Positions 49,834 to 64,000 of a DNA stretch of 64,000 nt are shown here, one piece after another. The position numbers and the translations under genes were made by a program. The first letter of the stretch is position 1. Every line of letters begins with the position of its first letter. The stretch is taken from positions 124,001 to 188,000 of the forward strand of contig JACGCK010000006.1 in assembly GCA_014925825.1 (NCBI GenBank). Direction: 5' to 3'. This DNA comes from Pholiota molesta. Its lineage: Eukaryota; Basidiomycota; Agaricomycetes; Agaricales; Strophariaceae. Under the pieces are notes generated by a model. The model did not search any database and had not been told where the DNA came from. It saw nothing but the letters and a program-made list of their open reading frames with translations.

Positions 49834-50563
49834 ACTAATTTTGCAAGGGAATGTAATCCCCTAATGGATTATCGGCATTTTACTCATATCATAAGTATTT
49901 CTATTTCATTTCATTATCCTCTAGATTCCACCGCCTTGTCTTCTCTTAGAGTAGATCTCCTCAAACCAGACTCAGTGTTCTGTATTGTACTAGTGTTTCA
50001 TTCCGGCCTTTTTTCCCTGTATTTCTGGTCATTATTTTATTATCTTACCCTAATGATGTCCCAACTGTAGCAGTTATTTATTATCAGGCGTATGGACATG
50101 TACACCCACCGCCCATACTTCCTGTTTGACATTTATTTATTTTGTATCAATTTCTACCCCGCTCTCCAGTGCAAAAACAAAAATAGCTGAATGATTCTGG
50201 GACAGAATTGGCTTCTATCATACCGTGTATCCCGAACACATCGACTTGTTCAAACAGTTTCAATGTGAAAGGAGAATCATTTGGCTATCACTAGATTCAG
50301 ACCAAAAATCAATCGGCAGGTGGCGCACAGTTGCCCACCAGACAATATAGCACCTCGTGGCACTTCTTATAGAAACGTTTAGTCCATCTCATAAAATCAG
50401 CCAATTTAACCCTAAAATGCTGTTCATAATGCGGAGAAGTGACCCATGCAAGCCCATACAAGTCACAGTTTTAAGGTATATTTAAAATTCAGTATACATC
50501 GATCACTATTACATATAAGGACAATTACACAACAAAAGTTACACTATAGAAGAAGTTTATTAA
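49834..50563. other. intergenic region between convergent genes
   Basis: About 730 bases of AT-rich 3' flanks of the C2H2 gene (plus) and the kinase gene (minus). No coding feature is seen. Confidence 0.55.
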
Positions 50564-54082
<3,519 letters not shown>

Positions 54083-55067
54083 TGGGCCACGAGAGAGGTA
54101 TCACCGTTATGGAGAACAAGAAGCGTGTCGCAGAAAGCGGTCCGTGCACAATCGCAGAGCTCACTTTGTCATTGTCATTGATCTCATTTGACGCGCATGG
54201 ACACGTGACGCGTGAACATACAACGCGTCGTCCTTTTGCTATTGCTCTATTCGCAGCTTCCATGGCCCTAGCCAGATCCCGCAAGATCCCCCTCTGAAAC
54301 GCCCTTGACTTGCGACATACGAAATTCAGCTCGGAGCTCCTGTGTCAGTATGAGCGCTGCGAGGGTCCATTGCCTGGAGGTGAGAAAGGAGCATCGTTGT
54401 GCAAGCGTTCGACAACGGCGTACGGGGCGCAGGGAATACGCTGCTGATCTCCGTTGTCGGCATCCGTGCCCACTCGAAGTAAAAACAACTTGGCCTCGAT
54501 TGCCAAATTGGATCGGGCTTTTGGCTTGCTAACCTTGCAGGGGAGCAGATCCACGAGGCAGCATTACGATCATAAATGAAAACTCGTGTTCTCCATTTGA
54601 CATCACCCCATCGTCAATCGTCAATATTATATCTGAGAGGCTACCCGATTATCCGGACCTTCTTTCAGTCAAAGTTCCCCGACTTGTACCTACCTTCCTT
54701 CTAAGAAGGTCTGGGAAGTATGGGAACGGTACATCAACAATAAATAAACCAAACTGCTGCGTTTAAACGTCCTTGCGCACCAATTGTCACCCACTGTATC
54801 TGATCTATCAACGGTGCGCACAGCAAACCCTTTACAACCCGCCTCGAACAAGCCGCGTGCATCTCCGCAACCACTGCATGCCCCCAGCCTGGCAAACCGC
54901 CAGCTTGACGTCCTCTGCTTAGCTTAGCGAGAAGCGACCCAGTTTCCATGCTATTGGAGGGAGGCGTGTTAAATTGATATTTAGGCGGGCTCAAACCAGA
55001 CATTAAATTTTCACTTGTCCCCAGCTCATTTTTTCTTATTACTATCTTCTTTCCCTAATCCCCTAAT
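54083..55067. promoter_or_regulatory. divergent intergenic region, kinase and homeodomain gene
   Basis: About 985 bases between two divergent starts, so it should contain both promoters. Open frames at 54012-54554 on both strands overlap each other and have no motif. No named element is seen. Confidence 0.45.
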
Positions 55068-56468
55068 ATGACGAGCTCCAGCAAAGATCGATACTTTCCT
55101 ACCAATGTAACCAAGCCGCGTCGAAGCTCTCCAGGAGACTCGCATAACGTGCATGGTTTCTTTTCTACGGGACAGGGTGGGCGCACAGTCCTGCCTCCTC
55201 TTGCTAACACCTTTCCAACTCCTCGCCCCACAGGTCTGTTTTTTTATAGTGGTAAAAATGATCAACGCACTCAAACCCCGCTGTTTTAGTGCCCAATAAC
55301 AATAACTATTCGTCGACGTCTTACACTCAACCGCGTTCAACGCCGAAACTCGACTATAACCCACAGGCATTATATTACCATCCACAGACCACCGGCGCTT
55401 GTTAGTATCAACGTTACTTGTATGTTCTCAAATGAAGACTGATTTCATTTATCCTGGTCCCTAGCCCCGCAATTTCCGACAACATACCCTAACTATGAAA
55501 TGCATCCCCATGAAAGGTATTCCCCACAACCGAACTACGCCTACCCTTCGTCAAGGTCGGCGACCCCCAATCTGGGAAATGGAGTCGATGCGCGCAGGTT
55601 ACCGCCCTTGTCAACAACACCTGGCCCTCAAGGCGATCGATGGCAGCAATCTTACCTTCCTCAGCAAAATGGATATCACGGTAATTCCATTAGATCTCCA
55701 ATCGCAACATATCCAACTGCTTACCCAAACTATTTTACCTCGACCCAAGCTAATGCTTATCCATACCATATGCAAGCAGGTCCCCATGATCACCTCTCGA
55801 ACATGAACCCCCAAGGTCACGGTTTGTATGATGATATGTCCCGAATGGACCCCCGCTCAGCGTCGCCATACGGCCGTGGCTCTGGATCCTCTTCTCATGT
55901 TCCTCCTGCCAGATCATATTCGCCACCGCCTGTGACCCCCATCTCGCCGGAGGAACCAACCATCAAGAAGAAGAGAAAGCGTGCGGACGCTGCTCAACTC
56001 AAAGTGCTGAACGAAACCTACACACGAACTGCCTTCCCCTCGACGGAAGAGCGCATCGCTCTCGCGAAAATGCTGGACATGTCGGCGCGAAGCGTACAGA
56101 TCTGGTATTTTTCCTCCCCGATTCCTTAGTTAGCAAGCTTTGTTAACGCCATTGACAGGTTCCAGAACAAACGCCAGTCAATGAGGCAAACGAATCGCCA
56201 GTCGACGTCCGTCGCCTCATCGCACCATCCTTTTTCCGTGGGCAACCAAGTTGATCCCATGGCAGAAGACCTCGTACCTCATCACCAGCCTTACGATACG
56301 GGTTCTGGGCCTATGGGTGATGCTATGTATTTGACAGATGCTTCTCGATCCCATGCTTCCCACTCCCATTCGCATGCAACTCCCTCTCACTACCATACGT
56401 CGTCATCTCACAGACATCCTCGCGAACAGGATAGCGTCGATCCCCGCAAATGGCCTAGGGGGTCGTGA
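55068..56468 (+). CDS. homeodomain transcription factor
   Basis: Nuclear DNA-binding regulator of roughly 400 aa. It starts MTSSSKDRYFPTNVTKPRR. A long Pro/Tyr/Ser/Gln-rich N terminus is split by two introns (joins ..RPT-VPNNNNY.. and ..TTGA-SPQFPTTYP..). The homeodomain follows a basic patch: KKKRKRADAAQLKVLNETYT, then AFPSTEERIALAKMLDMSAR and SVQIWFQNKRQSMRQTNRQ. The WFQNKR recognition helix is split by the last intron inside the Trp codon. The C terminus is His/Ser-rich and ends RKWPRGS. It is of the typical (non-TALE) class, like fungal Pho2/Yox1 types, and not like the HD1/HD2 mating-type proteins. Fruiting-related homeodomain factors of agaricomycetes have a similar plan, but orthology is not shown. 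Confidence 0.9.
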
Positions 56469-57262
56469 GGGTTTTTTTGTCTGGACATCACTTGCTTGGT
56501 TACAACCGCTCCTTACCTTCTTATTCTCAAGGCTTCGATCTCAACTCCATAAGTTAACGGGTCACTAGCACTCTTCATTAATAACGAACTTAATATCGCT
56601 ACGTATTTGATCGGAAAGACGGTTATTTTATCTCTCTGCTTGTTATCTTCCTCGATTAGACTTTTTATATCTACGTTAATCTACTTGTATCTTTTCATCC
56701 TTTTCATTTTTCATAGATCCCTACTTATCCATCAACATCTATGTACTGTATTATTATCCATTTTCTTTTTGCTTTCGAATGCTATTACGTTACGTGCCTC
56801 CTAACAGTATTTTTAATTACAGTAATCATGCAATAACCCACGAGATTATGAACAGAAATGTGTAATCAAGAATACTTGGGAAGAATACAACAACGACTAC
56901 AGAAGTGTGTCAAACTTTCTTCCAGGTTCTTTGTTCGATAATCACGTACTTTTCGAATGTATTACGGATTGTTTCTACCCGATTAACAGTGTCTGGCACG
57001 TCGAAAATCAACTTAGAACTGCTTAGTATTACTCAATGTGGATAGATAATAGACCATATAACAATAATAATCAGAGTAACATAATGAAGATCGTCAGTAA
57101 CAGACCCATGCCACCCTTTCATCCAAGATAACCGGCTCGTGTTGTCGTATTAAATATCCCTTTCAGGAAAACGTTGTGAGAGCTAATTGGAGATGAATGA
57201 TCTTTTTAATCTCGGATATGCAACCTGTGTAGTCAGTGGTCACGTACGCTGCCAGCCTACGG
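56469..57262. other. intergenic region between convergent genes
   Basis: About 790 bases, strongly T-rich on the plus strand at 56600-56820 (3' UTR-like), then AT-rich. No gene is recognised. Confidence 0.5.
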
Positions 57263-58570
57263 TCAAATAGCGTTCCGGCTTTGTAGCTTTCTTGAAGTAA
57301 CATGACACCGGTACTTAGTCGCAATGGGCACACTTGTTGGAGGTGCGATTGGAGATGAGGATGGGGAAGAGGTGTTTCCACCATTCAGGCTGAAAGTCAC
57401 GGGCAGCGGGCCAGGGATTGTGAAGATCACTGAGGCCCCGTAGATATTTGGAAAGCTCACTTCCGTGTATAAGGTCTGCATTGAGACTAATTCATTATCA
57501 GACGGGTCCAGATCCAGTAACCTCGATCTGTCTGAAGGGTGTGAATAAGCAAGCCTTCATTTCTTTCCATCTATCTGGCGCAACACTCACGAGCAACTAG
57601 GGTAAAACTGTGGCGTGGTCGATTGTAAGGCGATTTTGGATACTTAAACAAAGGAATTGTATTAGCCTTGTCTTTGAGGTTCCGAGGAACAGAGAGAAGG
57701 TACATTTCGTTTCGAATTAGCTGATGCAAATATCCTTTCAGACAACCTTCAGACCAACAAGAAGTATAAATAAGTTGATCTAAACATACATATTGACCTG
57801 GCTGCAGATCAGGTGGAATGGTTGATGTCCATGAGCTATTGTCTAACAAGCCTTTGGTCAGAAACATGTTTTAAAGGAGCACGTAACAAGTTTATCAGGA
57901 CAGTGATCAACTTACTTGCAATTAGCCCAGCCGCCGCCCATTGTTTACTGCTTGGATCATGTCCCTCACCATCTACCTTGGACCACATAGCGTCGTTCGC
58001 CGTAAAAGTAGAGCATGAACCACCACAAGAAGTCATATATGTAGAGACAGGTCCTTGATGGTCTGGCAGTTCAAACTTCATGGAGAATCATTCAAACAGA
58101 GGTAAGTTTACCGCCAGGCCACTGTGTTTACAAAATAATACTCAATTTAAAAGACACAATCCACAAATGATGAGAACGTTACATATACCCATTGAAAGAC
58201 CACTTGAGATCCAGCTGGAGCACTTGCAATAGCAGCTGTTCTCTCGTTCCCTCCATGGTGACATGGAATGTCAGGATCAGTAATTGAAACTAATGGAAGA
58301 CTAAAGTAGTCCGGAATAAGAATTCTTTCAGAGAAATCCTGTAAGCTGACTGTAGCCGTCGTTTGGTATTTTTCTGACGACTCTAGCAGGGGCATTGTCG
58401 TATCTATGAGTGACGTCAAACGCTCAAGTTCGAATAGAAGCAGAATAAACGTGAAAGCCGCACGGATCCACGAAAGGATTGAAGCCTGGGTAGCTTGTGC
58501 CGATTATTACGACGGTGTGTACGAACCCGTGGCCATATGCAGGGCGTCCAACAGAAAATAGCCAGATGAA
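57263..58570 (-). CDS. AA9 lytic polysaccharide monooxygenase (5' end unresolved; possible pseudogene)
   Basis: Secreted copper monooxygenase family (formerly GH61) that cleaves cellulose or hemicellulose oxidatively. The expected mature N-terminal His lies in HGFVHTVVIIGTSYPGFNPF (His codon 58529-58531). Further exons give YDNAPARVVRKIPNDGY, LPLVSITDPDIPCHHGGNE, APAGSQVVFQW, DHQGPVSTYMTSCGG (second copper His), WTSTIPPDLQPGQY, LIRNEM, SKIALQSTTPQFYPSC (axial Tyr region), QIEVTGSGP and VSFPNIYGASVIFTIPGPLP, then a Ser/Pro tail. The signal-peptide region is a problem: directly upstream the frame has TAG and TAA before the only nearby ATG, so either an upstream exon exists (a good acceptor, tttctctag, is present) or the gene is decayed. 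Two other junctions (near 58345-58356 and near 57700) are also out of phase by eye. Confidence 0.8.
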
Positions 58571-59856
58571 CTAGAGAAAGAGGGTAAAATTTTATGACAT
58601 TTGAAAGATGGACTGTTCGAGTGGGATGGATGTTGGATGGATGCTGTCGTGGCCAGTGCTAAAGGCGCTTTAGGCCTTGTTTCTAATTGACATAGTCCCT
58701 ACCATGAGGCAAAGGTACAACACTTTGGCTGAAACTTGAAGCCACTGTGCAGGCAATCGCGAGGTTACCATGTGTCTTTGAATCATAAATTTCAAGCGGT
58801 TGATTATCTTTATACCAAGTGGACTAAGTTTACGTGAGCCTGGAATAAGGATGTGAGAACACGAGTTATCTGATAGTTAAATCCGAATATCTGCATGAAT
58901 CGGAGAGATATGCATCTGTCCCCGCCTCCGCAAACGAATATAACCTTAAGAACACGAGGCATTTGAGCCTATTATTCTCGATTGATAGATCTGAAATCTC
59001 TCATTAATATGTATTAAGGTTCAAAGCTCAAGACTGTCGTTCAAATTTACGGAAGTTAATGCAATGAAATCCTGGTATGTGGCATAAAATCGGGATGAAA
59101 CTCACAGCAACGCTGCACTACAAAGGTGCGTTTTGATGTAACCGTTTCGTTGAGGCACTGGGCAGTAGTACAATATATGTACCCATGAGCAACCCATGAG
59201 AAGTTCTGCATTGACTTGTTGCAGGATGTTATCGCATGACTAGAAAGACAGGTCAGCGCAGATTAGAGATCCATGAAGCTTGAGATCTGGGACGTGCCAC
59301 AAATGCAGACGGTGGTCAGTTCAAGTTACTGGACTGTGGCTGTACTAATATTTCACACGATCACATGTATTACCCGCGGGCGCTAAAAGCAATATAAGCA
59401 AAAGCTTAAAACTATCTTCGCCGATCACGAATCAATTGACCTGTATTTTATGTAAATACAATTCACCAATTCATCTGGAGGTCGCGTCCACCCAAAGAAA
59501 AAAAATAGGATGATTAGGCTGCTCTACATATGCGAGCGTGATAAGCAGCTACACCATGTGCCCAATAACAGAATAGTAACCGATAATGCAAATGCCAAAG
59601 CGCTAGTGGCACGCATCGCAGCAGAAGAGAAAGGGCGGGACGGGCTTGGGACGGGCAGGACATTCACAAATGCCTCTCAGGCTTGTAGCGCATCTTATCC
59701 TATTGTGAAAATAAGTACCCAACGCATTGACAGACATATACCGCCAAATATCTATTTGGCTCTACCGTATATATACACAATCTAAGCACGAATTAGTAAA
59801 TCAGATGCGTACAATAATTAATTACGGATGGTCAGAAACTACACACAAAATGATCC
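58571..59856. other. intergenic region
   Basis: About 1.3 kb: upstream of the AA9 gene (minus) and downstream of elongation factor 3 (minus). It may contain the missing AA9 first exon. The open frame at 59510-59785 has no motif. No repeats were noticed. Confidence 0.45.
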
Positions 59857-62800
59857 TCAATCGCTATCGGTATCCTCAGGCTTGGGGCCACCCTCGCTCA
59901 GCCAGCGCAACTTCCTCAGGCGCCTCCTTTCCTCCTGTGCCTTCTGCTGGTTGCGCGTCATCTTTTTCTTCTTCTTGCTCACAGGCTTGCCGGCCTGGTC
60001 CTCAGCGCCGCTGCCTGCGGGCGTGCCCGCGACGGACACGGCGGGGCTCTGCAGGCGCGAGCGGACGGGTGTGTTCGCGCCGCTGCCCTTTCTGGGTTCT
60101 AAAATGTCTTCGACGACGGCGGTCTTTCCTTGTTGGGTGACGCGGCCGTTGTCGACGTTCCAGATTTCGGGGCCTGTGGGATTTCGTTAGAACGAGGAAA
60201 AATCCAAGGTGCAAAAGGCACTTACATAGGGAAGAAACAAATTCATTGTTGTGAGAGATGATGACCACAGCACCAGCCCACTCTTTGATGGCGACAGCAA
60301 GACCTCCAAGAGCCTCTCTGTCCAAGAAATTGCTAGGTTCATCAAGGACACAAATCTGCAGACGGCTCATCAGCTGACCAAAATCGAACAAAGAAATCAA
60401 CGACACAAACCTGGGGGTTGTTCCAAAGACAAGCGGCGATAACGAGCTTGATTTTTTGTCCTATAAACCGTCAATTAAATTAATTGGACGGGTTCATTTC
60501 ATAAACTTTGCAAAAAGCTGCTCACCACCAGACAATCCCGAGATCTCATTGTACTGGGCGATATCTCCATCGAGACCGATGTCCTCGAGATGCTTGCGAA
60601 CGAGGTGTGCAGATGTGTCGCGCTGGCCGGCACCTTCGCGCGATGACTCGAGATCGTCGAATTGCTGCACGAGCTTCGTGAAGCCCTTGTTAATCAAGTC
60701 GTCGCGTGGGACCCAGGTGTTGAACTTGTGGTCCAGGTTCTTCCACTTGACCTCATATTGGAAGGACTTCTTCAGCTTCTGACGACCCATAATCATCTGT
60801 AAAGAAAATCAGCATTGAACCTTTTTTCAATTGTTAAGACCGGGCACGAACCTCAAGTTTACGCTTGCTTCCGTCCTTGCCCACCCATTCCTGATCGAGG
60901 ATGGCTTTCTCTTCATCCGAAAGAACACGAGTGGCCTTCTCCAAAAGTTCACCTACAAAGAAAGATGTTGAGCATCCTGAAAATATATGAGAACCGAAGA
61001 TCTCGTACGATCATGTCCATCTTGGAATCGCCATTGAATATATTGAATGGGTGTCTTTTCCAGATGACGCTCTGTATTAAATATGTCAGCCAAAATTCCA
61101 AAATTTCCATGAAATCAATGCGACTTACCAATATGGTGCGTGGCATGCTGCGACACGTATCCTACACGCAGCGCAGGGTGTTTGTACACCGTACCCTCCT
61201 GCGGGACCGTCTCACCAGTAAGGAGCTTGATCATCGTCGACTTGCCCGCACCGTTGGGCCCAACAACGCCGACACGGCTTGACAATGACAGCGCACAGCT
61301 GACATTATGCAAGCTCGGCTTGTCGCGCCCGGGGTACGTGAAAGTGCAGTTGGTCAGCTTCAGGATTGCACGCGTGTTGCTGCGCACGCCCATGAGGGAT
61401 CCAGGCGGAGGGAAGGAGAACTTGACGGAAGTGGCGGCTAGGGTATAATAGGATTTGGCTTCCGGCTTTTGTGCGACAAAGTTGGAGAGATTTCCGGGGT
61501 AGTATACAAGCTGAAGGCGTGGTCAGTAAGTTAAATGTAATACAAAAGAAAGGCGAAAAGGAGGATCGTACCTTCTTTTCTTCGTAGTGAATGATATCCG
61601 TGGTAACATTATCCAAGAATCTACAGTTGACACGTCAGTATCATCCATCCGAACATTACACAAAAGAACCACTCACCCAGAGTCGTGACTAATAACCAAA
61701 CAAGTGACATTCTTTTGTGCCTTGAGATAGTCCTCTAACCACTTGACCGAGTTGCGGTCCAACTGAAAATAAGATCTGGTCAGCGTCCGACGCACGTAGG
61801 AAGCAGAACATCGGGACGCACATGATTCGTAGGTTCGTCCAGAAGGAGGAGATCGGCGTTGTAAAGCATCGCCCTAGCGAGCTCGAGCTTCATCTTCCAC
61901 CCTCCTGACAGTCCACCGACGATATCCGCCTGGCGACCATCATCAAAGCCGACTTCGATGAGCTGATCCCTAATTTTGGATCTCGAAACGTCCTTCAAGG
62001 CAGGGTCTAAACCGAACATTTAAGACGAGCCGTTGGCCTCGAGCGTACAAGACAACTTACCAGAGGCGATGAAATCGATGATGCTCAACGACGCGTCCTC
62101 GCCCTGCAGCGAGTGCTCGACCATAACACAGCGGAGGAAATCCTGCGGCGGGAAGTTCTCGACCTTGCCATCGCGCAGCTGGCGCATGAGCGTCGACTTG
62201 CCAGAACCGTTGGTGCCGAGAATACCATAGCGCCGGCCGCGGATGAGGCGCAGGGTTGTGTGGGAGAGGAGCAGCAGGGCGCCATAGGCCAATGAGAAGA
62301 GGGTGTCGCACAGAAGCTCGCCCTCGGAATCATCGTGGCTCTTCGCCACAGCATATTTTGCCTAACAAATGAATATCAGCTCTAGCTCGCAATTAGATAA
62401 CTTGAAGAGCCTTACCTTGTCAATTGCTTTGTAATGCCCTAGGACAGCCTCCGTGAATGCCGCGCTCTTCGCTTCATCCACCCAGACGGACAGATATAGC
62501 CCAACGCAGCGGCTCCAGAGCGCCTGGTCAGCAAACTTGCGTGCGTGGACTAGATCGGCGACCAGCGCAGCAATAAACCCAAGGGAGGTTTCAAGTATGG
62601 GGTATTTGGGAACTTTAGGGCCGTTAGGAGACGAGGACTGGGAAACGGCCAGTTCTTCAGGTAGCATAGTCTTGAGGACAATAAGCACCTCCGCAGCTTC
62701 TGCATCAACGTCTCGGTGGACAGGTGGGGGTCCTGAAGAAGAGGCTCCGGATTTGAGGAGAGTTTTTAGAGCAGCATCAGCAAATGCGCGAACCTAATGA

Positions 62801-63916
62801 AAAGGTCAGCAGCGAGATAAGATGCAATAAGACAAATCCTACGCACTTCAGGGAAAGCGGCACCAGTCGCAATCTTTTGGACGCCATCAACGAGAGGGCT
62901 CAGATATGTGGCCGCAACAGTAGGATTGCGGACAGCTTGACGAGATTGTCGACGACAACAACTGTGCGGCGCTGGACTTCCATACTTCTGTCATTAAGTG
63001 CGCGGAGTAGTAGGGGCACGAGAACGGCAAGGGCGGGCGAGGTGACTTCGGCGACGAAGGTTGTGCTTGATAGGGCCTTGATACATGCGGGTACGGAGTC
63101 AGGGTTGGACATGCATTTGACGAGGACGGGTATATGGGGTATGAGATCTGGGTTGGCTAGAGTAGCGCAAAGGGAGGTAGCACATTTAATGGCGGCAGAT
63201 GATACCTGGACAGAGGAAGATCAGTAAATTGACGTGGCAGCGGAGAAAGATCAGCACGGACCTCCTGCTTGGTGTCATGCATAGCAGCCTCGACCTTGGG
63301 AAGGGTTGTGCCGAGTTCAGCGGCAACTGCGTCGCGGGCTGAGGTGACAAAGGGCTTGAAGGACTCCAAGACGCCGACTTTGGTACGCCATTTTCCGTTG
63401 TCCAAGATGGATTCGAGTTTGCGGAAGACGATGGGAGTGGACTCGGCGGGAAAGAGTTTGAGGATTGCCTTGACGGCGGTGGTGGCTGCGGCACGAACGA
63501 CTTCGCCTTTATCCATGTAAAGTTCGAATAAGGTGGGGAGCGAGTTGAGGAGGAGGGGCGCAGCGGGGACGCCAAGGATGGTGGCGAAGGAGTGGAAGGC
63601 GATGGCTGCCGATTCGCGCTCGAAGCCGGATTTCTTGTTGGTGGCAAAGTCCTGGAGCGTCTTGAGGACATGGAATTCGCTTTGGGGCTGTGAGCTGGGG
63701 AGAAAAAAGGGATCGAGGGAGAAGAACGCACTGTAGGGATTGGAGACCATACTTGGAGACCTCTTTGGCGAGCTTATCGCCTGCAGCTTTGGCATCTACG
63801 GACATCCATCAGATGTAATCGACAAGGATTGGACAGACCGACTGACCAGGAGCGGTGGGTGCGACACGAAGGGCGTCGAAGTGGGCGGTGAAGGGGGTAG
63901 TTGCGATATCAGGCAT
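59857..63916 (-). CDS. translation elongation factor 3, ABC-F ATPase
   Basis: Fungal eEF3, a ribosome-bound ABC ATPase that helps release deacylated tRNA from the E site; cytosolic. It starts at 63916 (MPDIATTPFTAHFDALRVAP). HEAT repeats follow (FATNKKSGFERESAAIAFHS, STTFVAEVTSPALAVLVPLL), then a four-helix part. ABC1: GILGTNGSGKSTLMRQL, LSGGWKMKLELARAML, LLLLDEPTNH. ABC2: GVVGPNGAGKSTMIKLLTG, LSGGQKIKLVIAACLW, CVLDEPSNFLD. A chromodomain-like insert sits in ABC2 (FQYEVKWKNLDHKFNTWVPR), a hallmark of eEF3/New1. The C terminus is Lys-rich (SKKKKKMTRNQQKAQ) and ends PEDTDSD, as expected for ribosome binding. About ten introns, with no frame breaks noticed. eEF3 fits better than New1, which has a prion-like N terminus. 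Confidence 0.95.
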
Positions 63917-64000
63917 GACGATAGGTGACATTTAGCGGAGGGATATACAAGTCGTATTACAGATGGGATGAAGAGAGAACTAGCTGGGCGTTAATCTATA

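Overview
The window is nuclear DNA of a basidiomycete, most likely an agaricomycete (mushroom-forming) fungus. Genes are dense, lie on both strands and are cut by many 45-70 nt GT-AG introns. The gene set is that of a wood- or litter-associated mushroom: an AA9 polysaccharide monooxygenase, a secreted A1 aspartic peptidase, five transcription factors, a Mkk1/2-type MAPKK, a PCL-type cyclin and a fungal elongation factor 3. I see no rRNA, no convincing tRNA, no CRISPR array and no intact transposon.

Layout. 1-8 kb: an XlnR-like Zn2Cys6 regulator cut by the left edge, a SNAPC3-like snRNA transcription subunit, and COG7 of the Golgi tethering complex. 10-12 kb: a two-finger C2H2 protein converging with the N-acetyltransferase NAA50. 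14-24 kb: a cell-wall-integrity MAPKK, an unassigned candidate gene, a small Zn2Cys6 regulator, an aspartic peptidase and a small protein I do not recognise. 24.7-31.4 kb: a PCL-type cyclin and a secreted lysozyme-like protein diverging from one intergenic region, then protein phosphatase 5. 31.8-39.2 kb: U2 snRNP-associated U2SURP and multi-KH vigilin/SCP160, convergent. 39.7-47.9 kb: ERO1, a single-pass membrane protein, ATP sulfurylase MET3 and a BolA protein. 48.4-56.5 kb: a second C2H2 regulator, an NDR/Cbk1-class kinase and a homeodomain regulator. 57-64 kb: an AA9 oxygenase and elongation factor 3.

Three things stand out. First, the NDR kinase reads in frame out of an upstream CRIB/p21-binding domain, so the model is a CRIB-NDR fusion. 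Second, several conserved proteins need microexons: 5 nt in PP5, 14 and 20 nt in the kinase activation loop, and probably 6 nt in the zinc cluster at the left edge. A few introns are GC-AG. Third, nine places in seven otherwise intact housekeeping genes need exactly one extra base to restore a conserved reading frame, and none needs one base fewer. That one-sided pattern suggests homopolymer undercalls in the assembly rather than nine pseudogenising mutations.

Most of these genes are unrelated housekeeping or regulatory loci that merely sit together; I see no biosynthetic cluster or defence system. Exon joins were worked out by eye from reading frames and splice sites, and the intergenic stretches hold nothing I can name unless stated.
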